DNA from: Rhodocyclus tenuis
GTDB lineage: Bacteria > Pseudomonadota > Gammaproteobacteria > Burkholderiales > Rhodocyclaceae
DNA length: 64,000 nucleotides
NCBI RefSeq assembly: GCF_014197755.1
Contig: NZ_JACIGE010000014.1
Span: 1 to 64,000 of the forward strand
Direction: 5' to 3'
Shown: in pieces, positions 35,518 to 44,044 of the stretch
Layout: every line of letters starts with the position of its first letter
Position numbering within the stretch: the stretch's first letter is position 1
Translations under genes and position numbers: made by a program
The notes under the pieces: generated by a model
What the model was told of the DNA's origin: nothing
Databases searched by the model: none
What the model saw: the letters and a program-made list of their open reading frames with translations, nothing else

Positions 35518-37108
35518 GCAATACAACAACGCCTTCCAGGCCCATGACCGGCTGCTAGCCGATCCGGAGCTGAAGAAGGGGGTGGTCTCCAAGAGCGGCC
35601 TGGGCACTCCGCACGTCATCAGCGGAGGCTTCGCACTCACCTACACGGTCAAGGCCGGATCGAAGAAATACGCCGTCCGCTGCTTCCACCGCGAGTCCAA
35701 GGCCCTTGAGAGGCGCTACCAGGCCATCGCCCGCCGCCTCGCCCAGCTGCGCTCGCCTTACTTCCTCGACTTTGAGTTCCAGCCGCAGGGCATCAGCGTT
35801 GACGGTGGCGCCTATCCCATCGTCAAGATGGCGTGGGCGCAGGGCGTTACGCTCGGGGAGTTTCTGGAGGACAACCACGGCAAGAAGGGAGCGCTGGCAA
35901 GTCTGCCCGCCTCGCTGCTCGCCCTCTCCAAATACCTCGAGTCGGAGCGCGTCGCGCACGGCGACATCCAGACCGGCAACATGATGGTGTCGGGCGGCAG
36001 CGCCGTCCAGCTCATCGACTACGACGGCATGTTCGTCGAGGACATCAAAGACTTGGGAAGCTCGGAACTGGGGCATGTCAATTTCCAGCATCCAGAGCGG
36101 AAGGCCAAGAACCCCTTCGGCCCGACGATGGACCGCTTCTCGCTCATTACCTTGTCCCTCGCCCTGAAAGCGCTGCACGAGGAGCCCGCGCTGTGGGACA
36201 AGACGGGATCCGACATGGACTCGATTGTTTTCAGGGCAAACGACTTTGCTGATCCGGCATCCTCATCGGTCTTTTCCGAGCTCATGCGCAGGCCCGCACT
36301 GGTGGCGCATGCGCAGCACTTCGCTGCAATCTGCCGCGCCCCGATTGAGAAGGTTCCAAACCTGGAGGATTTCCTCGCGGGAAAGAACATTCCCGCCGGC
36401 GTCGTCCAGATCACCGCCAAGCCCCAGGAGGGACGTCCCAAGCCTGGCTACATGGGCGTCTACGACGTCTTGGCCGCCACCAATTACGCGCTCTGCCTGC
36501 GCCGGGTCGGCGACAAGGTCGAGGTCATCGGCCGCATCTCGGAGGTCAAGGTCGACAAGGCCCGCAACGGCAAGCCCTACATCTTCATCAACTTCGGTCC
36601 GTGGCAAGGGCAGATATTCAAGATATCGATTTGGTCGGAGGGTCTGGCAGCCATCGCCAACAAGCCCGACGCCTCGTGGGTCAGCAAGTGGGTCAGCGTG
36701 GTCGGCCTGATGGAGCCGCCGTATGTGAGCCGCAAATACAAATACTCGCACCTGTCCATCAATGTGACCGCCAACGGGCAGATGAGCATCATCACGGAGG
36801 TGGAGGCCAAGTTCAGGCTGGCGTCGGCGCAAAAGATATCCTCCGCGCCATCGTCCAACCGGGAGGCGCTCGACCGGATCAAGGGAAAAACGTCGCCGAA
36901 GCAGCCGGCTCCGGGGCAATCTCCGCCGGCGTCCCCGAACAAGAGCGTCTTGGACAACATCCACAAGGCTCAGGGCGCATCACAGGCGCGCCCGGCGCAG
37001 ACATCGTCGCCACCTCAGCCCCAAGCTCCTTACGGCCGACCGACCTATCCGCAACAGCCTCAGGAAAAGGGACTGTTCGGAAGACTCATCGACTGGCTTT
37101 TCAAATAG
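35498..37108 (+). CDS. Protein kinase-like protein of the TerY-P triad
   Basis: Serine/threonine kinase-fold protein, 536 aa. N-terminal kinase domain (about residues 40-240) with lysine in KKYAVRCFHRES, catalytic-loop HGDIQTGNMMV and metal-binding VQLIDYDGMFV (DYDG in place of DFG), then PERKAKNPFGPTMDRFSL in the activation region. A middle segment (about 310-430; EVIGRISEVKVDKARNGKPY, FKISIWSEGL) looks like an OB-fold, nucleic-acid-binding domain. A low-complexity P/Q/S-rich tail ends in GLFGRLIDWLFK, a possible amphipathic membrane anchor. It is the third gene of the triad. Substrates are unknown. Confidence 0.87.
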   Translation: MAYPSFEQYNNAFQAHDRLLADPELKKGVVSKSGLGTPHVISGGFALTYTVKAGSKKYAVRCFHRESKALERRYQAIARRLAQLRSPYFLDFEFQPQGISVDGGAYPIVKMAWAQGVTLGEFLEDNHGKKGALASLPASLLALSKYLESERVAHGDIQTGNMMVSGGSAVQLIDYDGMFVEDIKDLGSSELGHVNFQHPERKAKNPFGPTMDRFSLITLSLALKALHEEPALWDKTGSDMDSIVFRANDFADPASSSVFSELMRRPALVAHAQHFAAICRAPIEKVPNLEDFLAGKNIPAGVVQITAKPQEGRPKPGYMGVYDVLAATNYALCLRRVGDKVEVIGRISEVKVDKARNGKPYIFINFGPWQGQIFKISIWSEGLAAIANKPDASWVSKWVSVVGLMEPPYVSRKYKYSHLSINVTANGQMSIITEVEAKFRLASAQKISSAPSSNREALDRIKGKTSPKQPAPGQSPPASPNKSVLDNIHKAQGASQARPAQTSSPPQPQAPYGRPTYPQQPQEKGLFGRLIDWLFK

Positions 37109-37580
37109 CCGCCGCCCATCAGGGCTTCGAGCGGTGTATCTCGTCGAGTATCCGCTGGTTCGGAGTCATGGCGGCCGAAGGGGGCCGTGGGATGGCCGCG
37201 ACGGAACCTGAAGCGGGAATCTGCTGCTATTGCGAAGAGGCCGGCTGGGATTGCGAGCCGAGGTATTTAAGGATGCTGATTCCGGTGCCCGGAATGATGA
37301 AGGAAACCCAAAGCGATCCAGTCGGAGAGCGCCCGATGCGAAAGCCGGCGAGACCCCAGCTGATAGCAACCACCCGGATGCACCTCTAACTTTGGCCTAG
37401 AACCAGCCTCACCCATGCAGCAACAGGCAGCACTGCGGCATTTACTGAAGTGCTTCAAGGTGGGGAAGCAAACCACCGTTTTCTATACGCAGCTTATCAC
37501 CCCTCCAAAATACATCCAAACAGCATCATTCGTGTAAAGTAATCGCGTACAGTTATCAACGTACAGATTAGGAGCGTTTG
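37109..37580. other. Gene-poor stretch after the TerY-P triad
   Basis: An open frame of about 73 codons from ATG 37168 (containing ICCYCEEAGWDCEPRYL) reads like a fragment of a cysteine-containing protein but has no clear ribosome site. A second short frame starts near 37414 (MQQQAALRHLLKCFKVGKQT). Both are probably debris; I see no RNA gene or clear terminator. Confidence 0.35.
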
Positions 37581-37934
37581 ATGCGCATTGGCTATGTCTG
37601 GAGCTTCGCCAAGGGACGGCCGGATCCCGGAGAGACGCCGGAACAGACGGCGCTTCGGGAAACAAGGGAGGAGACCGGGGTGGAAGCGACCATCGTCTGC
37701 CCGATTCCCGGCGAGTTCGTCGGCGGCACGACGATCAATCGCTATTTCCTCATGCAGGCCCCCGCCGGTCCCAGCGTCGAAACCCCGGATTGCCCGGAAA
37801 CGTAGTCCATTCGCTGGATGACGCCGGAAATGGCGGAGTCCCTGATCGCGCTCACGACCAACGCGCTTGGCCGGGCCCGCGATCTGGCGGTGCTGGACGC
37901 CGCGGTGGAATTCTGGTCAGCCCTGCCTCGCTGA
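37581..37934 (+). pseudogene. Nudix hydrolase remnant with in-frame amber stop
   Basis: The Nudix box is complete (GRPDPGETPEQTALRETREE followed by TGV), so this was a nucleoside-diphosphate-X hydrolase. The N-terminal strands expected before the box are missing: ATG 37581 lies only 12 residues ahead of it. After CPET an in-frame TAG (37803-37805) interrupts the frame, which then continues with SIRWMTPEMAESLIALTTNA to 37934. A GAG-to-TAG change (E to stop) would explain it. It is therefore truncated at the front and interrupted in the middle. Confidence 0.75.
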
Positions 37935-37945
37935 AGGGTACGAAG

Positions 37946-38135
37946 CCGCTGTGGTGCCGAATCGCTGGCAGGTGAGGAGGGGCAGGCCGCCGATGAAGGC
38001 GTACTCGGTGCTCCAGTGGAACTGGAAGGCTTCTCCGAGCGCGAAGCTGAGCGGCACGTATGTGGAGCCGGGCTTGCCGGACTCGTCCTGCCGCCAGCGC
38101 TTGATGAAGGCGCACACCCGGTTGTAGCTACCGCG
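37946..38135 (-). pseudogene. IS21-family IstA transposase fragment
   Basis: About 60 codons match the middle of IstA transposases (SYNRVCAFIKRWRQDES, YVPLSFALGEAFQFHWSTEY). The first catalytic aspartate of FDWS is replaced by H (FHWS), and both ends of the gene are absent, so it is dead. Confidence 0.75.
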
Positions 38136-38299
38136 CTGAGCTTGACCTCCTTGAGCAGCCCAATCCCTCACTGGTGTCCATGCTCACCGGGCTAACTGCT
38201 CCTTCGTCCAAGCGCGGCCGATAGATGGGCTGTGACAGCGGCGAGGGCAACATCGACCGAAACCTCAGGAGACCATCCAGAGCGCGTTGCGCTGGGGCC

Positions 38300-38360
38300 T
38301 TTATGCGAAACTGCCACCTTACGCCCCCCCCTATGCGAAACCGCCACCTTGGTCATTCAG
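38300..38360. repeat. Tandem IS-end-like repeats
   Basis: TATGCGAAACTGCCACCTT is followed about 33 bp later by TATGCGAAACCGCCACCTT in the same orientation. Short tandem subterminal repeats are typical of IS21-family ends, which fits the IstA and IstB fragments on either side. Confidence 0.55.
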
Positions 38361-38622
38361 AAACGCCACGGAGCTTCTGCGAGACCGCCCGCGAGCTTAT
38401 GTCAAGCCGCTGCAAAACAAGCGGTAAGTTGTTGAGGCGGCGCGGAAATATGGGCGCGAAACGGGGTGGCGGATGTTGGAAAATTAACAACACACCGTCG
38501 CCGGTTTGGTGATCGCGCTCCGACAGCACGTCTGTCCAAACGGCCTTCAACGCACAAAAAGCAACTTCGAGGGGGGGAAATGCCCGACGATGGGCTGCTT
38601 TAATGATGGCAGTTTGGCATAA

Positions 38623-38946
<324 letters not shown>

Positions 38947-39057
38947 CTCGGCAACCCCCTGAGCCGTTCTGTGAAGGGCGGCTCAGGCAAGACGTCCTAC
39001 GACCGTAACGTGTCCATTGCTGCCGAAGCCACTTTGGAATGCTGACGCTCAGAATAA

Positions 39058-40029
39058 TCAACGGTCACTCGGCACGGCCTTGATGAACCGAACAATCGTA
39101 TCGGCAACACTTGGAGCCAAGGGCAAATTCGGGTCAGTGTAAGTAGAAATATTGATGCGGCGGTCGTCACTGGTCACCACCTTCAAGACGTGATTGGTAT
39201 TATTAAGCAGCGAAAGTTCTGCCTTGGCATTCGCCCCTTTCAGGCGAAAGGCATCATGTTCTCCAACCTGAAGATCACGTTTCCCATGAATAATAAGAAC
39301 GGGAAGAGTAGTATTCGCCAGAAGCTCCGCCGGATCGTAAGCAAACTCGTCAATCAGAAAGTCCTGCACTTGCGGTCGGAACAAGGGTAGAAGGGCTGGC
39401 GACATGGTCCGCGTATCTACGTGCTTGCCGGCTTCCAAAGCTTCAATCGCGGCAAAGGCCTGATCTAGCAGGGAGGCATTCGCCGGATTTGACTTGAGTT
39501 GTTCGCGGAGCACCTCTCCTATTGGTCGCCCTGGTGCGGCAATCAATACCAAGCCACAAAGTCTGGATGGGTTCTTCGCCGCAACCAATGTAACTAGTGC
39601 ACCTTCGCTGTGACCGAGCAGCCATACACACGATGTGCCGGTGCGGGAGCGAATCGATTCCACCCAGGAATGGACGTCTGCCGCGTAGTCGGAAATGGTC
39701 ACTGCATTAGGGTCTGCCGCTGCTGCAGCGCTGGCAAACATCCCACGCTTATCAACTCGGACCGTGCTTATGCCTTGATCCGCCAAGCTCTCAGCCAGTA
39801 GCCTGTAAGTCGATGCTTTTATACCTGAGGGGCTGTTCCCATCTCGATCTATCGGCCCGGAGCCGGAAATGATTAAAACCACGGAGCCACTATAGGTTGA
39901 AGCGGAGAGCATCGTTCCATTGAGCGGACCGGACGGGCCTCGCGCCTCTAAGACTGCATCAACGGGATTGGCATGACAGGTTGAAACGGCGATCAATAAA
40001 GCAACACATGCGAAGCACCCTAGTTTCAT
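39058..40029 (-). CDS. Secreted alpha/beta hydrolase
   Basis: Alpha/beta-hydrolase-fold esterase or peptidase, 323 aa, with an N-terminal signal peptide (MKLGCFACVALLIAVSTCHA). The catalytic triad is visible: nucleophile in LLGHSEGALVTLVAA, acid in IIHGKRDLQVGEHD, and histidine in NNTNHVLKVV. Oxyanion-side sequence is ISGSGPIDRDGNSP. ATG 40029 has AAGGAG upstream; the frame is open 64 codons further but without signal-like features. It lies alone between IS debris and an empty stretch, so context gives no substrate. Confidence 0.88.
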   Translation of the reverse strand: MKLGCFACVALLIAVSTCHANPVDAVLEARGPSGPLNGTMLSASTYSGSVVLIISGSGPIDRDGNSPSGIKASTYRLLAESLADQGISTVRVDKRGMFASAAAAADPNAVTISDYAADVHSWVESIRSRTGTSCVWLLGHSEGALVTLVAAKNPSRLCGLVLIAAPGRPIGEVLREQLKSNPANASLLDQAFAAIEALEAGKHVDTRTMSPALLPLFRPQVQDFLIDEFAYDPAELLANTTLPVLIIHGKRDLQVGEHDAFRLKGANAKAELSLLNNTNHVLKVVTSDDRRINISTYTDPNLPLAPSVADTIVRFIKAVPSDR

Positions 40030-40590
40030 TGGCTCCTTCGAAGGCAATGGTGAATCAACGGGACTAGGCTGGATTTTTACCGAGCCCCAGACAAAATAAC
40101 GCCAATAGCATACACGTAGCACAGCCGATTGTCCGCTTCTGGAGACAGGGCTAAACAGTCGCTCTTGGCCGGCAACAGAAGGAAGGTCAAAACCACCCAA
40201 CCAGAAAGATGCGGCAACCAACCCATGTGGGTCAGTTCTATGTTGTTGTTGACAAGGCTTCGGAGTGTTTACGGGGGACGGGGCGATACACCACGAATTT
40301 CAGGTGGTCAAGCGACGATTTCCTATCCGACGGGGTGTAACGCTTCAGATTGCATTGATGCGTAAAGTTCTTGCGTAGAGGAACCGAGCAGACGCCCCCC
40401 TTTCCGCGGACGGCGCGTCAAAGGTCACTTTGGCCGTTGCTTGACGGGTATTCTTCTTCGTCCGCTAAGTGCGCAGTTGTTGTGCTGAGCGCAAGAGCTA
40501 TTCCATCGAATGGCCGCAAAGTCAGAAATCCTGCCGGTAAAAAGAGGTGGCTAATCAGGAGGGGAATTTTCCCCACCTTTTCGGCTGTCT
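40030..40590. other. Long gap without a recognisable gene
   Basis: Several short open frames exist on the plus strand but none shows family similarity, ribosome site or consistent composition. The stretch should contain the promoter of the secreted hydrolase (reading left) near 40030-40120. I see no hairpin with a T-run that would end the leftward TPR/HicA-like operon. Confidence 0.4.
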
Positions 40591-40791
40591 TCAGAAATTT
40601 GCTAGGCTAACGCGAACATCGCGACGAAAGTTCAGTAGGCTCCGATTATCGCTTGGTGATGTCGGGACGGTAATTTTTCGTCCTGATGGGGAGATTAGTT
40701 TGCCGTGCTTACCACCCCAACTGAAGTGCCAACCCTTGCGTATCAAAGCCCGTACTTCCGTACAAATGTCTTTGTTTGCACTGTACCTCAT
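40591..40791 (-). CDS. HicA-like small protein (dsRBD-fold)
   Basis: 66-aa basic protein resembling the HicA/YcfA fold: RALIRKGWHFSWGGKHGKL, then SPSGRKITVPTSPSDNRSLL and a basic tail. The histidine in GGKHGKL is at the position of the HicA catalytic histidine. HicA toxins are mRNA interferases normally paired with HicB, but no HicB is encoded next to it. Instead its ATG overlaps the stop of a 639-aa TPR gene by 4 nt (ATGA), making it part of that operon. It may have been recruited as an RNA-targeting effector or RNA-binding subunit; that is inference. Confidence 0.75.
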   Translation of the reverse strand: MRYSANKDICTEVRALIRKGWHFSWGGKHGKLISPSGRKITVPTSPSDNRSLLNFRRDVRVSLANF

Positions 40792-42707
40792 GATTCAGAG
40801 CCTTCAAGGCTTCTCAATTCGATCAGAATTTTCTCTTGCTGATCGACCGTACTGAAGGCGATTTGATTGGTGAGAGCATCGATCCAAAGGCGTTTTTCAC
40901 GAAGATCAATTTCATAAGGCACTACTGGATACTCATCGCCTCCTCCTTCTTCATAGAATTCAGCTTCAATCCATTGCCAGGTGTCATCCTTCCGGAATTG
41001 CTCGTGAAGCGTTGATGCGGTCAGCAGACAGTCCAACATTTGGCCGTTCACTGCTTCTTCTGCAAGCCCTGCCGAGACAACAGAAATTGCTTGTAGATAT
41101 AGCCAATATGTGTCGCTGTATGCCGTGTAACTGATCAGTTCGAGATCAGGGTGATGTGTGCGAGATCGTGCCAGCTTGCTTGGTTTCAAATATTTTTCCG
41201 CTAGGACTGCCGTTTCAAAGCAAGTTTTGTAGTCATGGCTTGCGAAGCTGTTATGGAAAAGTTGAGTGTATTGATCCAGTAGCACATCAACGCTGTGCGA
41301 GTTGTTCCGCTCGTTGATCGAGTGATACCAATTGTTCAATGTTTGATGAACAGCATAGCTTCCTGTGTTTCTTACTTTGTGGGATTGCCATAGCCGGGAT
41401 AAAAATCTGTTATGCAAGATTTCTACTTCAAAGCGTTTCGGCGCGTATCCTTCCGCTTCCTCTGACCATTCCTGCCAATGTTTTTCGTAGCCATCAAGCT
41501 GAAGAATCCAACGTAGATGGAGAAGCTTAAAGTTTCGGGCGAGCAGGCCATCTCCCAAAACGTTGAAAAATGTATGCCGGTACTTGTCACGTTCAGTGAT
41601 GAGGTTCCTAAGTAAGGTGACCTCATCTTCTGAGAACGGATGTTGCGGGAGCTCTGGCTTAATGTCCGATGTTTCGGATGCGAATAGCGGGAAGTGCTTG
41701 CTAGGCCAAATTGGACCAAGGCCATTCAGAGTACGAACCTCACGGCTGGGCGCATTCCGCTTTCCGTTCATGGCGGTTAAGAAGGCTTGGTCGATGAAAA
41801 TGTCCCGGACAATCCGATATTCGTCGGCATGTTCAAATTGCCAGCGAGTGGCTCGGGGCCAGTTTGACAGCGCTTTCGGCAATATTGAATTAAGGTCATC
41901 ATGAAATGAGGCGGCGATAGAAGCCTGTTCGTCGGCAAGCTCGCGAGCCATGGTTTCGTGCGCTGACATTGGTTCAGCTACTTCCTCGGAAATCATTTGC
42001 TGTCGTTGCATCTCGTGAATTGCACGGTTTCTTTGGTGTAGAGCAACCATTACGCGGATGAACCAGGCGCGGGCGTGATTGGGCTCAACCGTGATTGCAT
42101 CGCGAGCTTTCTGGCTAGCCTTCGCATAGTCCTTCAGTGCGAAATAAGCCTCAGCCTGTTCTGCATATTCAGCTGCTGACCAGCGGCCTCGCCGCCCGCG
42201 CTCTTCTATGGTTTCCAGGTTCTGGATAGCCCGCAGCGCAAAGGGTAAGGGTGGAGTGGTCGGGCTCTGACCTTGAGACTGGCGAAGCTTCTCGTCAAGG
42301 CGTTGCTTCTTAAAGTCTACCTGTCGGTCTGTGAGTATCGCCTTGAGCGTACCGAAATGCTCCCTCCAGTAGGAATATATCTCAAATCGCCGATTGATTT
42401 CTCGTTGAGTGTCGTCAATCGTTCTGGATAGTTCAGTCGGGTCCAGTTCATTCTGGATAATTTTCGCGACTGTTTCCGTTTCGCCACGAAATGCTTCGTC
42501 CAGCTTCAGAGCGTTGAGTAATATCAGCTCGGCCTCTTTGTTGGCGAGTTTCTCAGCACGGCCGGCTTCTGAGCGACGGCTGTTCGGAAAAAGGCTTGAG
42601 TCCAGATATTTGTTAGCAGCGTGACGGAGATACGCGGGGCATGGTTTCTGCCCAGTTAGCCTTTCGACGACGGCTTGTACTCCGGATGATGATTTTGTAC
42701 GACCCAT
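40788..42707 (-). CDS. 639-aa TPR-repeat protein of unknown function
   Basis: I do not recognise this family. The N-terminal 140 residues are charged and helical (possible coiled coil around LTDRQVDFKKQRLDEKLRQS). A tetratricopeptide stretch follows at about residues 178-235 (AAEYAEQAEAYFALKDYAKA, then SQKARDAITVEPNHARAWF). The C-terminal half has conserved-looking aromatic helices (SYTAYSDTYWLYLQAISVV) and an acidic patch. ATG 42707 has AGGAG upstream, just after a strong hairpin. The gene is coupled to the HicA-like gene downstream and preceded by a 50-aa gene in the same direction, in a defence island, so it may be a defence component. Confidence 0.8.
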   Translation of the reverse strand: MGRTKSSSGVQAVVERLTGQKPCPAYLRHAANKYLDSSLFPNSRRSEAGRAEKLANKEAELILLNALKLDEAFRGETETVAKIIQNELDPTELSRTIDDTQREINRRFEIYSYWREHFGTLKAILTDRQVDFKKQRLDEKLRQSQGQSPTTPPLPFALRAIQNLETIEERGRRGRWSAAEYAEQAEAYFALKDYAKASQKARDAITVEPNHARAWFIRVMVALHQRNRAIHEMQRQQMISEEVAEPMSAHETMARELADEQASIAASFHDDLNSILPKALSNWPRATRWQFEHADEYRIVRDIFIDQAFLTAMNGKRNAPSREVRTLNGLGPIWPSKHFPLFASETSDIKPELPQHPFSEDEVTLLRNLITERDKYRHTFFNVLGDGLLARNFKLLHLRWILQLDGYEKHWQEWSEEAEGYAPKRFEVEILHNRFLSRLWQSHKVRNTGSYAVHQTLNNWYHSINERNNSHSVDVLLDQYTQLFHNSFASHDYKTCFETAVLAEKYLKPSKLARSRTHHPDLELISYTAYSDTYWLYLQAISVVSAGLAEEAVNGQMLDCLLTASTLHEQFRKDDTWQWIEAEFYEEGGGDEYPVVPYEIDLREKRLWIDALTNQIAFSTVDQQEKILIELRSLEGSES

Positions 42708-42721
42708 AAAAATCTCCTGAA

Positions 42722-42749
42722 CGAGGTCGGGCTTGCCCGACCTCGTTTA
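42722..42749. promoter_or_regulatory. Strong hairpin between the 50-aa gene and the TPR gene
   Basis: CGAGGTCGGGC-TTG-CCCGACCTCG is an essentially perfect stem of 10 bp or more. On the leftward transcript it is not followed by a T-run, and it lies between the 50-aa gene stop and the ribosome site of the TPR gene, so it may act as an attenuator, RNA-processing or protein-binding site. On the opposite strand it is followed by TTTAT, a weak terminator. Confidence 0.6.
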
Positions 42750-42756
42750 TGCAATC

Positions 42757-42909
42757 TTACTTTTTCTGGCCAGCGGTCGTGCCACGACTACTGTGATAAG
42801 CCGGATTGTTCGGGTTTCCTTGGTTCGACCGATTGTTGTTAACCTGCTGGTATGCAGGACTATTCGGGTTGCTTTGGTTGGATTTGTGATTGGCGTTAGT
42901 GCGGTTCAT
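42757..42909 (-). CDS. 50-aa repeat peptide (NPNNPAYxxSRG motif)
   Basis: Very short gene reading MNRTNANHKSNQSNPNSPAY, then a second copy NRSNQGNPNNPAYHSSRG, ending GQKK. The unit (R/K)SNQ-x-NPN-x-PAY occurs twice. The product is almost entirely N, S, P, Q and is probably disordered. GGAG lies 8 nt before ATG 42909. It reads into the TPR and HicA-like genes through the hairpin. Similar asparagine/proline short proteins with an NPNNPAYxxSRG-type motif exist in many bacteria, but I know of no function. It could be a peptide tag or small partner of the operon. Confidence 0.6.
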   Translation of the reverse strand: MNRTNANHKSNQSNPNSPAYQQVNNNRSNQGNPNNPAYHSSRGTTAGQKK

Positions 42910-43331
42910 GGCTGGTTCTCCAGTCGGTTGGTTAAAGGAGATGCCAGTTTCTTTTTGTGATGGTCACAGAAAAGCGAAATTTGATTTTTTAGGGGCTTTG
43001 TTGGCAACGCGCTTCGTTGTCGGCTTCCGTCTGTCGCCGAACAGCAGGTAACAGGCGTATTGTCGCCTTAGCTTGACCAGCAACCGAATTTCCGTTTTGG
43101 CCGAGTTGCGGACACATCCGTCCGTCTCGTTCTGGGCCATTACCGCCATACGGTCCTCGGTCGGCTGCGAGTGCAGCACTGTACCGAACGGCGATTCATC
43201 GTCGGAGCGGCCCGAACCTGAACGGAAGTATTGGAACTGGGAAGCAGACGGTGCGCGTAGAGGTGTTACCGGGACTGCGCGGTTATAACGCGCAGCGTTC
43301 AGCGACCGAAGGGGGGGCTGACGCTATGCTA

Positions 43332-43482
43332 GTAAAGATTGAGAAGACGTTGCAGGAAAGATTCGTCACAAAATTCTGTTAGATCATTCTGAAACATATC
43401 GGGGTATGCAATTATTGGTAGTGCAGGAATGGTGAATGCAAGAAACCATGAGGCTTTCATGAGCTCAAGGGTAAATCTTTCC
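43332..43482. repeat. GGAAAGATT repeats at the right end of the island
   Basis: GGAAAGATTC occurs at 43355-43364, a partial copy GTAAAGATTG at 43332-43341, and an inverted copy (AAATCTTTCC, i.e. GGAAAGATTT) at 43473-43482. The exact core matches the cluster next to the recombinase genes about 27 kb away, and the last copy is in inverted orientation. Confidence 0.6.
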
Positions 43483-43536
43483 ACCCTTGGGGTCGTACAA
43501 CCATTTTAGACCCGCGCGCATTCATCGCAAACCAGG

Positions 43537-43565
43537 AAACGGCGTCTTCAGGATGCCGTTTTTGT
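43537..43565 (+). terminator. Terminator-like hairpin at the island/chromosome junction
   Basis: AAACGGC ... GCCGTTTTTGTTT forms a 7-bp stem around a loop of about 10 nt, followed by T residues. No intact rightward gene precedes it, so it probably terminated a chromosomal gene that lay here before the island arrived. Confidence 0.65.
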
Positions 43566-43662
43566 TTGGTGGCTGGCAGGCTTGAAAGCAGGCGAGCGCT
43601 ATCGCATCATGGTGGCGAAACCTGATCGGGTTTCCATGACAATTACACCCGGAGACAGAAAC

Positions 43663-43977
43663 ATGGATGAACACTGCAAAGACAGTATCGGGCAATGCCA
43701 GCTGCCGCGGCGCCGGCTGCTGAAGATCGGCTGCGCGGCGCTCGTCGCCGTTCCGCTGATGTCACTGAGCGGCAACGCTGCTGCCGTGACCAACGCGACA
43801 ATGCGCAACGCGCTCAAGTACGTCGATCAGTCGGCCGACCCGGCGAAGGTCTGTGCCGGCTGCCTCAATTTCAAACCGGGGCCAGCGCCGACCGACGCCG
43901 GCGGCTGCAAGATCATCGGCAACGATACCGAAATCCTGCCGACCGGTTACTGCAGCGGTTTCGTCGCCAAGAAGTAG
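43663..43977 (+). CDS. High-potential iron-sulfur protein (HiPIP) with Tat signal
   Basis: Small periplasmic electron carrier with one high-potential 4Fe-4S cluster, 104 aa including the leader. ATG 43663 follows GGAGAC. The N-terminus has a twin-arginine signal (PRRRLLKIGCAALVAVP), as expected for a protein that folds with its cluster before export. The mature part has the four cluster cysteines in CAGCLNF ... GGCKIIG ... GYCSGF. It may shuttle electrons between the cytochromes encoded further right and inner-membrane complexes; that pairing is inferred from neighbourhood. Confidence 0.93.
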   Translation: MDEHCKDSIGQCQLPRRRLLKIGCAALVAVPLMSLSGNAAAVTNATMRNALKYVDQSADPAKVCAGCLNFKPGPAPTDAGGCKIIGNDTEILPTGYCSGFVAKK

Positions 43978-43998
43978 GCAGCCTGAAACCCAGGTGAT

Positions 43999-44036
43999 GG
44001 GCTGACGGGCGCCGGTATTTCCGGCCTTGTCAGCCC
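43999..44036. terminator. Hairpin between HiPIP and the DAACS gene
   Basis: GGGCTGAC / GTCAGCCC with an inner CCGG / CCGG stem lies between two convergent genes and is followed by GCAGCGTTTTA, so it can serve both strands as a terminator. Confidence 0.65.
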
Positions 44037-44044
44037 GCAGCGTT

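Larger units (their letters stand above)
42910..43662. other. Right margin of the island before the HiPIP gene
   Basis: The left part (42964-43290) has short open frames on both strands without family signals, probably debris. From about 43330 the sequence becomes AT-rich and carries the right-hand repeat cluster. A terminator-like hairpin lies at 43537-43565. The promoter of the HiPIP gene should lie in the last 100 bp; GGAGAC before ATG 43663 is its ribosome site. Confidence 0.45.

Noticed and set aside
40591-40791. HicAB toxin-antitoxin pair
   Set aside because: Only the HicA-like partner is seen; the adjacent coupled gene is a 639-aa TPR protein, not HicB.
43490-43570. tRNA 3' end as attachment site for the island
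   Set aside because: No cloverleaf can be drawn; the hairpin at 43537-43565 is a terminator-type structure.
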